A stretch of 64,000 bases of DNA, taken from positions 1-64,000 of the forward strand of contig MEDY01000103.1 of NCBI GenBank assembly GCA_001724265.1, read 5' to 3'. Below the pieces are notes generated by a model. It ran no database searches. It was not told where the DNA came from and saw only the letters and a list, made by a program, of their open reading frames with translations. Shown piece after piece: positions 20,801-32,800 of the stretch (its first letter is position 1; each line of letters begins with the position of its first letter). The position numbers and the translations under genes were made by a program. Source of the DNA: Rhizaria sp. SCN 62-66. Taxonomy: Eukaryota; Rhizaria, unplaced.

Positions 20801-23800
20801 GTGGCGCTGGCAGTGGCTGCGGCAGTGCGCAGCTGCAGAATCTCCTCCTGGAGAGCCTCAACGCGAGCAGCGGATGTGGTGGCCTCGCGCTCGGCGTTCT
20901 CAGTAGCGGCGTCGCGCTCCTCAGTGGCCACCTGCGCCGCCAGCTCGGCCTGCTTCGCGCTGGCACGCGCCTCGTCGGCCGCAGTGTGCGCAGCGGCGGC
21001 CTCAGCCTCGATTTCGGCGATGCGCTCACGCGCGCCGTCGCGCTCCTCAGTGATAGCCTTGATCTGGGCCAGCTGTGCCTGGACAAGCTCGTCAGTAGAG
21101 CCCTCAGCAACCGAGTTCAAGGACGCCTCGAGCTCAGCCATGCGCTCGCGAGCAGCAGCGAGCTCCTCGCTAGTGCGTTCAGCATCAGCACGGGCGCGCT
21201 CAGCCTCAGCAGCAGCGGATTCGCGTGCGGCCTCGGCGCCTGCAGCAGCAACGCGGGCCTCGGTGGCAGCCGTGTGCTCCTGCTCCAACTGCTCGCGCAG
21301 CTTCGTGGCGTCGTCCACAGCCTCGGTGCGCGCGGTCTCAGCAGCCTCCTGACGCGCCTCAGCCGCGGCCGCGTCGGCGCGGGCAGCACCCAGCGCGGTC
21401 TGGAGCTCGGCAATCTTATCGGCAGTCTCAGCAGCAGAGGCAGCAGAAGCAGCCTCCTCAGAGCGGCGTTGCTCCGTCTGTTCGCGCGCCTCAGCCAGCT
21501 CAGCCTCAGCGACAGTGCGGGCCTCGGTAGCAGCAGTAGCGGAGGCCTCGGCCTGCGCAACGTTCGCCGCGGCCTCTGCGCGCGCCTCACGCTCAGAGGC
21601 GAGCTCAGCATCAAGGGCGGCGACGCGCTCGCGAGCAGCGTCGCGCTCCTCGGTGACAGCGCGGATCTGCTCCTGCTGCGCCTGGACAAGCTCGTCCGTG
21701 GAGCCCTCTGCAATCGAGGCCAGCGAAGCCTCCAGAGCAGTAACACGCTCCTGAGCAGCAGCCAAGTCAGCGTCAGCGCGCTCCTTAGCCTCAGTCAGGT
21801 GAGTGCGCGTCTCAGCGTCCGTCTCAGCGCGTGCGCGGAGCGTAGCAACCTCAACAGCAGTTTCCGCATGAGCCTCGCGGTCGGCAGCCAAGCGCTCGCG
21901 CAGCGACGCGACCTCAGCCTCAGCCTCAGCGCGGGCGCGCTCGGCAGCGGCAACAGCAGCGGACGCGGCGACGGGCTTCTCGTCCTCATCGTCGCCATCA
22001 GCCTTGACCTCGGCCTCAGCAGCCTCCGCGTCAGCCTTAGCCTCAGCAGCAGCTTCAGTAGCAGTCTCAGCAGTAGCAGTGGCCGCAGCAGCGGCGACAC
22101 GCGCACTCGCGAGCTCCTCCTCAAGCCTAGCGATCTCCGTCGCCGCGCGCTCCTTGGCACTCTCAGCGTCCTCGGTCGCCTGCTTCTCAGCAGCAGCAGC
22201 GGCCTCGGCAGCGGCCTCAGCGCGTGCCACATTCACCGCAGCCTCATCGGCCTTCGTGTGCGCGTCAGCAGCCTCCTGCTCCGCGGTTGCTACGCGCTCA
22301 CGAGCAGCATCACGCTCCTCGGTGACAGCCTTGATCTGTGCGAGCTGGGCCTGGACAAGCTCGTCAGTAGAGCCCTCAGCGACGGCGGCGAGCGATGCCT
22401 CAAGCTCCGCAACACGGGTACGAGCGCCCTCGACATCCTCATCAGCCTGCGCCTTGGCAGCAGTCAGACGTTCCTTCTCCTGAGCGGCAACTTCAGCAGC
22501 CGCAGCAGCCTCGGCAGCAGCCGTGCGGAGCTCGGCAGCCTCAGCACGCTCGCTCTCAAGCTTCTCATTCGCAGCAGCCGCCTCCTCCTCAGCAGCAGTG
22601 CGAGCACGTACTGCAGCGGCGGTCGCCGCTTGGGCGGTCGCAAGGTCCGCGGCAGCGTCAGCAGCAGCAGCGTCGCGCTCAGAGATGCGCTCGCGGAGAC
22701 GAGCAATCGTGACCGTCGAGTAGTCGTTCTCGGCAAGACCACCAGCGGCTACAGCGGCGCCCGCGGCGGTGGCAGCGGCAGTGGCAGAGCGTGCGGCAGC
22801 AACCTCCTCCTCAAGACGCTTGATCTCAGCATCAGCGCGCTCCTTGGCATTCGCAGCATCCTGCACGGCAGTCTTCTCGGCCTCGGTTGCGGCCTCGACC
22901 ACAGCCTCAGAGCGCGCGACGGCCACGCGGGCCTCGTCAGCGGCAGCGTTGGCCTCCTCGAGCTGCTGCGCCGACTCGGCCGCGCGCTCGCGGGCGGTGT
23001 CGCGCTCCTCGGTCAGCGCCTTGATCTGTGCCAACTGCGCCTGCACCAACTCGTCAGTCGAGCCCTCGGCCACGGTGTTCAGCGAAGCCTCCAGCTCGGC
23101 CAGACGCACCAGCGCGGCCTCGTAGTCCGCCTCAGTCTGCTCCTTAGCGGCGGTCAGACGCGCGTGCTCGGCTGCAGCAGCCTCGGCACGAGCGTCCCTC
23201 TCGGCCGCGTCGGCACGGAGCGCGGCAGCGGCCTCACGCTCAGCGGTGAGCTCAATGTTCGCGGTGGCAGCGTCTTCCTCAGCACGGGAGCGGGCGCGGT
23301 CAGCAGCCTCACGAGCAGCCTCAGCCTGAGCGGCGGCGATGAGCGCATCGGATAACTTAGCACGAAGCTCTGCGTCGGCGTTGTTCTCCTCACCGTGAGC
23401 AGCAGCAACGGCGGTGACGTTCGCGACGGTAGCGGCCGTGGTAGCGGCGCGCGCGGCAGCGAGCTGCTGCTCAAGAGTAGCGATCTCGCTGTCAGCGCGC
23501 TCCTTGGCAGCCGTTGCGTCGGCGTGCGCCGTCTGTTCAGCCTCGGAGGCCGCCGCAGCGCTCGCCTCAGCGCGCGCCACAGTAATCTTAAGCTCCTCCG
23601 CAGCAGCGTGCAGCTCATCAACCTCATCACTGCGTGCGCGCACGCGCTCAAGAGCAGCGTCGCGCTCCTCAGTAGCAGCCTTGATTTGCTGCTGCTGGGC
23701 CTGCACGAGCTCGTCGGTCGAGCCCTCAGCGACCGCAGCCAGCGATGCCTCCAACTCACGGACGCGCTCAGTGGCAGCGTCAGCGGTGTTCTCGGCCTCC

Positions 23801-26800
23801 TGCTTCGCCTCGGTAGCGCGCGCAGCCTTCTCCTCAAGCGCCTCGCAGCGGACCTGAGCAGCTGCACTGGCGGCCTCGGCGTCTGTCGCCGCAGTGCGGA
23901 GCTCCTCGGCACGCGCACGAGCCTCGGAGGCTTCAGTCTCGGCAGCATCGCGGCGGCGCACGGCATCAGCCAGCGCAGCCTCAGCCTCGGCGCGGGCAGC
24001 AGTAGCGGCGGCAGTCGCAGCGGCAGTGATGGCGGCAGCCTTCTCGGCGCTGACAGCCTCCTTCGCATCCTCGTCGTCGTCACCAGCAGGTGCATCAGCC
24101 TTGGCCTCAGCCTTGGCGGTGTCAGCGCGCGCCTCAGCCAGCTCGGCCTCGAGGCGTGCCACGTCTTGCGTTGCCTGTTCCTTAGTCTGGGTGAATTGCT
24201 GCACAGCCACGCTCTCAGCCTCCTTCGCGGCGATCACGTCAGCCTCAGCGCGCGCAATAGTCACGCGTAGCTCACCCGCGGCACTGGCGGAAGTCTCAAC
24301 CTCCTGCTCAAGTGCAGCCACACGCTCGCGCGCGGTGTCGCGCTCAGCGCTAACAGCCTTGATCTGCGCCAACTGCGCCTGAACGAGCTCATCTGTTGAG
24401 CCCTCAGCCACAGTCTGCAGCGAAGCCTCCAGCTCCGCGACGCGCTCGCGCGCAGCGGTGAGGTCCTCCTCCGCCTGCGCATTGCTGCCCGCCATGCGAT
24501 CCTTGTCCTCAGTCGCGGCGGTTGCACGGGCCTCAGCCTCCGCAGCCTCAGAACGCAGCATCGCCGCAGCCTCGCGCTCGGCAGTGAGCTTCTCGCGAGT
24601 CTCAGCAGCGTCCTCCTCGGCGGCAGTACGAGCGCGGGTGGCAGCCTCAACCGCGGCCTCAGACTTAGCCAGCTCAGCGGCAGCCTCGGCAGCAGCAACC
24701 TTCAGAGCATTGCGCTGCTCCTTAAGAGACTTGACCTTAGCCTCAAGCTCAGCGATCTCCTCGTCCGAACCGGTAGAGCCAGTGGCAGCACCATCAGCAG
24801 GAGCGTGAGCCTTCACTTCAGCGAGCTCAGTCTCGAGACGCTCAACCTCGGCGGCCGCACGCTCCTTGTTCTCGGCGAGGGCGGTTACAGCAGCCTTCTC
24901 GGCCTCAGCAGACGCCTCCGCGGCAGACTCAGCGCGCGCCACAGCCATGCGGGCTTCGTCGGCAGCCACAGTGACGGTCTCAACCTCAGTCTGAAGCTCG
25001 GCAACACGCTCGCGAGCAGTGTCGCGCTCCTCCGTGACGGCCTTGACCTGCTCCTGCTGCGCAATCACAAGCTCATTGGTGGAGCCTTCAGCGACAGCGG
25101 CCAGTGAGGCCTCGAGAGCTGCGACACGGGCGATGGCCGCAGCAGCGTCCTCCTCGGCCTGCGCCTTAGCGGCCACTGCGCGCTCCTTCTCCTCGGTAGC
25201 GGATGTAGCGCGGACCTCAGCCTCGGCCGCAGCTGTGCGCAGCGCAGCGCCAGCCTCACGCTCGGCGACAAGCTTCTCGTTCGCGGCCGTAGCCTCTTCC
25301 TCGGCAGCAGCGCGAGCACGCATAGCAGCCTCAGCAGTCGCCTCGGCGGTCACAATCGCGGCCGCTGCCTCAGCAGCGGCAGCATTGAGAGTGGCGCGCT
25401 GCTCCTTGAGGGCCTTGATCTTGTTCTCAAGCTCCTCAACTTCCTCAGCAGTGATGCCAAGCCCGCCAGCCACACCCGCAGCCGCGCCAGATGCAACCAT
25501 ACCGCGCGCCGTAGCCAGCTCAGACTCCAGGTGCGCGATCTCAGCGGTGTAACGTTCCTTGGCAGCCGCAGCAGCCTCAGTCGCGGCCTTCTCAGCCTCA
25601 GAACGCGACTCCGCGGTCGCCTCAGCACGGGCAGCAGCAACACGCGCGTTATCAGCATCAGCGTTAGCACTGTCAACCTCACTCTGGAGCTCAGCAACAC
25701 GCTCACGGGCGCCGTCACGCTCGCAAGTAAGCGCACGGACCTGACGCAGCTGCGCCTGGACCAACTCGTCGGTGGAGCCTTCAGCCACCGCGTTAAGATC
25801 AGCCTCAAGCTCGGCCACACGAGCGCGCGCCGAGTACATCTCCGCCTCGGCAAGCTGCTTGCCGGACATAAGGCGGTCCTTCTCGTCGACGGCCGCAGCG
25901 GCGCGTGCCTCGGCCTCGGCCGTCACAGCGCGCTGCAAGGCGGTACTCTCGCGCTCAGCCAGCAGCTTCGCCTCAGCGGTGGCAGCCTGCTCTTCAGCGG
26001 TCACGCGCGCACGATGAGCATTCTCAGCCTCGGTCTCAGCAGCCACCAGCGCAGCAGCAGCCTCGGCATAGGCCACGTTCTGAGTCGCACGCTGCTCCTT
26101 AAGAGCCTTGATCTTCGCCTCAAGCTCAGCCACCTCGTCAGATGACGCGGAGGCACCCGCAGTCGCGTTGGCCACAGCGCCAGACGCCGCCATCGCACGG
26201 GCAGCAGACAGCTCGGCCTCAAGACGCTCGATGTCAGCAGCTGCACGCTCCTTGATCGTGGTAGTAGCCTCAACGGCTGCCTTCTCAGCGTCAACAGCAG
26301 CGGCTACAGTCGCCTCAGCGCGAGCAGCAGCAACACGGGCGTCATCCGCGGCAGCAGTAGCAGTGTCGGCCTCGGCCTGAAGCTCGGACGTGCGCGTGCG
26401 AGCAGCGTCACGTTCCTCAGTGAGGGCCTTGATCTGGGCGAGCTGAGCCTGAACAATCTCATCGGTGGAACCCTCAGCAACAGCGTTGAGCGAAGCCTCA
26501 AGCTCCGAGACGCGCTCGCGCGAAGCCGTGAGATCAGCCTCAGCCTGTGCCTTAGCAACGATCAGACGTTCCTTCTCCTCAGCAGCAGCAGCAATGTGAA
26601 CCTCAGCCTCAGCCGCGATCACGCGCTGAGCAGTAGCCTCCTCGCGCGCCGCACAGAGCTTCTCGCGGGCATCAGTGGCCTCGGTCTCAGCGACCTCCTT
26701 GGCACGCGTAGCGGCAGCAGAATTGGCCTCAGCCAGCACAAGCGCCGAGGCCGACTCCGCCACGGAAACCTTGAGTGCATTGCGCTGCTCCTTAAGCGCC

Positions 26801-29800
26801 TTAACCTTGGCCTCGAGTTCGTTCACCTCGTTGCTCGACACAGCAGCCCCGCTTGCAGCCGTCATGGCAGAAGCGACTGCGTCAGACGCGGCGGCGGCGC
26901 GCGCAGCAGCAAGCTCACCCTCGAGACGCTCGATCTCAGAGTCGGTACGGCCCTTAGCGGCGGCTGCGTCTTCTGCAGCGGCCTTGCTCGCGGCAACGGC
27001 AGCCTCAGCAGCAGCCTCATGCTTGTTCGCATCCACACGCGCCTCGTCGGCGGACACTGTCGCGGCCTCAAGTGCGGGCTCGAGCTCAGACACACGCTTG
27101 CGGGCGGCGTCGCGCTCTTCGCTGACGGCCTTGATCTGAGCAAGTTGAGCCTGGACAAGCTCGTCAGTGGATCCCTCAGCGACAGCGGCAAGAGATGCCT
27201 CGAGCTCAGCAACGCGAGCAGTCGCGGCCTCAGCGTCCAACTCAGCCTGCTCCTTGGCGGCAAGCAGGCGCGCGCGCTCGCTGGCAGAAGCTTCAGCGCG
27301 AGCCTCAGCCTCAGCGGCGGCGGTACGTAGCTCGACAGCCGCATTGCGCTCGGCAGAAAGCTTCTCGCGGAGCTCGCTCGCCTCCAGCTCGGCAGCAGCA
27401 CTAGCGCGCTCGGCAGCGTCAGTGGCAGCCTGCGCAGCAGCAGCGTCGGCAGCACTGGCGGCAGCAGCTGCGGTGGCGGTGACCATGCTCTCACGGAGAG
27501 AAGCGATCTTCTCACGCAGCGCCTCGGCATCGGCCTCGCTGTTCTGGTCGGATGTTGTCACCACAGCAGCGGCAGCCGTCGCAGCCAGTGCCGACGCCAA
27601 CTGCGACTGCAAGTGCTCGATCTCAGCACGAGCACGTGCGGCCTCGCTCTTATGCTCATCCTCCTCAGCCGCGCGCGCGGCCTCAACGGCCTGTGCCTTC
27701 GCAGTCGATTCAGCAGCGGTAGCACGCTCAGTAGCCACCGTTTCGTTCGCGGTGGCAACAGCCTCCTCAGACGCGGTGACGTCAGCGCGGGCGGCATCAC
27801 GCTCGGCAATGACAGCCTTGAGTTGCTCCTGCTGCGCCTGCACAAGCTCGTCCGTTGAGCCAGCAGCGACGGCAGCGAGAGATGCCTCCAGCGCTGCAAC
27901 GCGCGCCTGTGCGGCAGTGGCAGCGTCCTCGGCCTTGGTCTTCGCCGCGGTAAGGCGGGCAGCCTCCTCGGTCGCCGTCTCGTCGCGCGCACGCAGCCCG
28001 GCTGCCTCGGCCTTGAGTGCACCGTGTGCCGCGCGCTCAGCCTCAAGGCGCTCACGAGCTTCGGCGCTGTCGGCGGCGTTGACGTCACGTGCACGCACCG
28101 CTGCGGCAAGCTCGCTGCTCGCAGTCGCGGCCTCGCTGGCGGCGGTGGCGTGCGCCTGCGTCGCGGCAGCAAGGCGCTCGCGCGCAGTGGCAAGCTCCTG
28201 CTTAAGAGCGGTCGCCTCTTCGGCCGAGATTGAGCCTGCAGCGGCGGCGTTGGACACCGACGCGGCAGCTACACTTTCGCGAGCAGCCGTCAGCTCCTCC
28301 TGAAGCGCAGCGCGCGCGGCAACAGCCTTCTCGAGACGCTCTGTAGCCTCCTGGGCCTCAGCCGCGCGGGTCTCGTTCGCCAGAGTCGTAGCCGCAGTGG
28401 CAGCCTTAACGGCAACAGCAGCCTCAGCAGCCTCAGCACGCGCGGTCGTAACCTCAGTCTCAGCAGTGGCGGCACGGGATTGCGCAGTGTCGCGCTCTTC
28501 CTGCACGGCAGCGAGCTGCGTCTGCTGTGCCTGCACCAGCTCGTCTGTGGTGCCCGCAGCGACGGCGGCAAGGGACGCCTCGAGTGATGCCACACGGGCA
28601 CGAGCCGCGGTGACGTCAGCCTCCGCCTGCGCGCGCGCAGCTTCGGCGCGCTCAGACGCGGTCGACAAAGCATCTGCGCGCGCCTCCGCAGCGGCAAGCT
28701 TCTGGAGCGCATCAATGCGGCTGCCGCGCTCAGTGTTGAGGCGGGTGCGGAGGTCGTCCGCGTCCTCCTCAGCCTCCTCACGCGCGGACTCAGCAGCAGC
28801 GCGAGAGCTTTCGGCAACTGCAGCAGCGGCCTTGGAGCGTGCAAGTGCGGCGTTAGCAGCCGCAAGCTCCTTAGAAGCAGCAGCAGCACGAGCGCGAAGA
28901 GCAGCAACGTCGGCGTTGTCGTTCGCAGCGTGCTCATCCGCGGCAGCGACAGCATCTTCTGCAGCAGTGGTCGCGGACTCCTTCGAGTCAGCGTCCTGCT
29001 TGGAGCCGCGACGGCGCGCAAGAAGAGCGCCGCCAATGGCACCGACAACAACGCCACCAGCAACAGCAGCGGCGACGACAGCGGGCTTCACGCCCTCCTT
29101 GGCGGGCTTCTCACCATCTGCGGCACGGGTCGCGCTCTCGGCAGTCGCGGCATCAGCAGAAATAGCGTCAACTGGAACTTCGTCGGCGGCGGCAGCATCG
29201 TCAGGTAGAGCAACAGCGGCAGCAGACTTATTCGAGGCAACCGAGGCGACAGCTCCGACAGCGGCCGCAGCAGCACGAGCCTCAGCAAGCTCAGCCTCGA
29301 GGCGCTCACATTCAGCGAGGGCACGGGATTCGCGGGCCTCAGCCTCAGCCGCGGCAGCCTTGCGGGCTTCCTCGGCGACCGCAGCGGCGGTCTCGGCACG
29401 GCGCTGCGCAGCAAGGGCGTCGCCGTTGCGCTCACGGAGCTCGGCAGCCTCGGCCTCGGATTCGGCAACGCGAACACGAGCAGTGTCGCGCTCCTCCTTG
29501 ACCGCAGCCAATTGCTGCAGCTGCGCCTGCACAAGCTCATCAGTCGAGCCCTCGGCCACGGTGGTAATCGCGGTCTCGAGCGTGGCGACGCGGGCGATGG
29601 CAGCGGTCTTGTCCTCCTCAGCGGTACTCTGTGCAGTCGCAGCACGGGCCGCAGCGGCCTCAGCAGCCTCTGCACGCGCCTCAGCGTCAGCGCGGGCAAC
29701 GCTGGTCTCAGCGACCGAAGCCTGAGCAGCAGAAAGCTTAGTGCGCAGGTCATCAGCGTCTTCCTCCGCACGTGCGCGGGCGCGGTCAGCCGCGGAGGCA

Positions 29801-32800
29801 GCCTCCTCAGCGCGCGTGGCATTCGCAGCAGCCTCAGCAAGCGCAGTCTTGGCAGTCTTGAGCGCCTGGCGCTGCGCAGTGACCTCGTCACGAAGCTCTT
29901 CGAGCTCCTCTTCGCCGGCGGCCGCGGACCAGCCCGCCGTAGCAGCGGAGGCCTGCTGCGCGGCGGTCAACTCGGCCTCGAGACGGCTGCTGCGCGTCGT
30001 GGCGCGCTCGCGCTCGCGCGACAGAGTCACCTCAGTGTTGGCGCGCTCCTCGCTTGCGAGCTCGGCCGCAACTGCGGACTGGCGAGCCTCGGTGCGCGCG
30101 GCGCCCAGCTGCGGCAGCAGCGCGTCTGTCTCAGCAACCGCAGCCTCGGCGCGGGCAACAGCCTTGTCGCGCTCCTCAGTGACGGCCTTAAGCTGCTGCT
30201 GCTGCGCCTGGACAAGCTCGTCGGTCGAGCCCTCGGCAACGGCAGCAAGAGAAGCCTCAAGCTCCGCAAGGCGCGCGGTGGCGTGCGCTACACGGGCCTT
30301 CTCCTCCTGAGTCGCGGCGCGAGCGCGCTGAGCCTGACTGATCTGCTCCTCGGCACGGGCCTCAGCGCCCGCAGCGGCAACAGTAGCAGCGGTGCTCGCG
30401 GCGCGCGCGGTCGTAGCAGCCTCCTCGGCAGCCGTGGCGTCGGCACGGGCCTCCTCACGGAGCTTCTCGGCAGTCGCCAGCGCGGCCTGCGTAGCAGCAG
30501 CGGTCGCCTCGGCGGTCGCGAGAGCGCGAGAAAGCGTAGAGACGCGCTCACGCAGCGTGGCCTCGCGCTTCTCAGCCTCAGCAGCGTCGTTGTTCTCCTC
30601 GTCATCGAAGCCATCACTGTCACCAGCGCCAGATGCAGTACCACGGGCCAGTGCGGCACGGGCGCGGGTGCCGTTGAGCTCGCCCTGAAGGCGCTCAACC
30701 TCAGCCTCAGCACGCTGCACGGCCTTAGCGCCGTCCGCCACAGCCGCATCACGAGCCTGCTCGGCAAGCGAAGCGGCCACAGACGACCGCTTGTGCGCAG
30801 CGTTGGCCTCAGCCTCTGCGGTGCGCGCAGCCTCGCTCTTTTCAGCCGCGGCAGCAGCACGAGCAACAGCAGCATCACGCTCCGCAGTGAGAGACTTGAG
30901 CTGAGCCAGCTGAGCCTGAACAAGCTCGTCGGTGGAGCCTTCAGACACTGTCTGCAGCGAGGCCTCAAGGGCCGCGACACGCGAGGCAGCCTCTGCAGCA
31001 GCCTCGTCAGCCTTGGCACGGGCCTCGTTGGCGAGATCACAAGCCGCAGCGGCGGCCGCGGCGCGCGCTTCAGCGTCAGCGCAAGCCGTCTTGCTTTCGG
31101 ATACGGTGGCACGTTCAGCGTCAAGCTTCGCGTGAGCCTCGGCAGCATCCTCCTCAGCCGCAGCGCAGCTATGCTTCATGTTGGCGAGCGAGGTCTCAGC
31201 CGCGGCAAGGTCAGCAGCGACGACATCGCGCTCCGACTGCGCGGTTGCAGCAGAACGGCGGAGCTCGGCAATACGGCGGTAAAGGCTCTCAGTAGGGTCC
31301 TCCTCCTCAAGGGTAGCAACAGCAGCAGATGCAGCAGACTCGACGCCATCAGCAGAATGCTCGTCAGAAACGACGGCAGGTGAGACGTCATCGATCGAGA
31401 CACCAGCAGGAGTAGCAACAGCAGCACTCGAGGGGCGCGCAAGAGCCTTCTGAAGCTCGGCCTGCAGGCGCTCGCGCTCATCCTCTGCGCGGCGCAGCTT
31501 GGCAGCCAGCGCAGCGGTCTCATCCCCAGCGTTGATGTTCGCGATGCGGTGCGTGGCGTCGGCCTGGGCGGCGCTCGCGCGCGCGTCAGCGGCAGCAGCC
31601 AGCGCAGCCTCGCGTTCAGCCTCGGCATCGGTAGCGCGCTGGCGGGCCAGGTCACGCTCGGCAGTCACGGACGCGATCTGATCGCGCTGTGCCTGAACCA
31701 GCTCGTCCGTGGAGCCCTGCGCGACAGCCTGCAGCGACGCCTCGAGCGCAGCCACGCGCTCTGTGGCAGCGCCCAGATCCGCGACGGCCTGCTCCTTACT
31801 CGCCTCGGCACGCGCAGTAGTCTCGACAGCAGCGGCGGCCTTGACCTCGGTCGCAGCGCTCTCGCCGGCAGAGCCAGCGCGGGCGCTCGTCTCGGCGGCC
31901 AGACGCTCACGGAGAGCGGCAGCCTCCGCCTCGGCTGCCTCACGGGCACTCTCGGCAGAAGCGCGCTCAGCTTCCTTGGTCGCAGCAGCAGCCTCAGCAG
32001 CGGCAGCTGCGGAACGCAGCGACGCAAGCTTAGCAACCAGAGCGTCCATCTCATCCACGGCAGCAGTCGAATCAGAGACAGTCGTAGGCAAGTGAGACTC
32101 AGAAGCGGGCGCAGCTGATGAAGCAGCGGCAGCAGTCGCAGCGGCAACTTCAGTCGCGTCTGCGCCAGCAGACACGGCAGCGGCCGTAGCAGCAGCGGTG
32201 GCGGCGCGAGCAGCGGCGAGCTCGCCCGTGAGACGCTCGTTCTCGGCATCGGCACGCGCGATGCGGGCCGCGGCGTCGTTCTGCGCCTGCTTACTAGCGG
32301 CCTGGGCGTCCTCCGCGTCAGCAGCGGCCTTGCGGGCCTCTGCACGGGCAGCATCGGCCTCCGCGGCAGCCTTCTCGGCGGCCGCAGTGCTCTCAGCAGC
32401 ACGCTCGCGCTCAGCGTTGCGCTCCTCGGTGAGCGCAGCCAACTGCTGCTTCTGCGCCAGCACGAGCGCATCCGTAGAGCCCTCCGCAGCGGCGGCCAGC
32501 GCGGCCTCCAGCTCGGCAGAGCGCTCGCGGGCGGCCTCCAGGTCCGCAGCAGCGCGGGCCGCAGCGGCCTGCGCGGCGCTAGCCTGCTGGCTCGCCTCCT
32601 CGGTCGCGGCAGCGAGATCAGCGGCGGCGCGCTCGGTGATACGCTGCTCACGGGCGGCGGCGGCAGCAGCAGCCTCGGCAGCCTCGGCGGCGACCGAGTC
32701 GGCCTGCGCGGTGGCGGCGGCAAGCTCGGACTTGAGCTCGTCGCGCGAAATCATCGCAGCAGCCGCGGCAGCGGCAGAGCTAGCGGCGGCCTCCTCACGG

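Noticed and set aside
19186-23355. A 1,389-codon frame antisense to the giant coiled-coil gene, and similar long frames across 17800-36000
   Set aside because: The sense repeats lack codons that give antisense stops, so the long antisense frames are by-products of a repeated Ala/Glu-rich sequence. They contain no independent domain.
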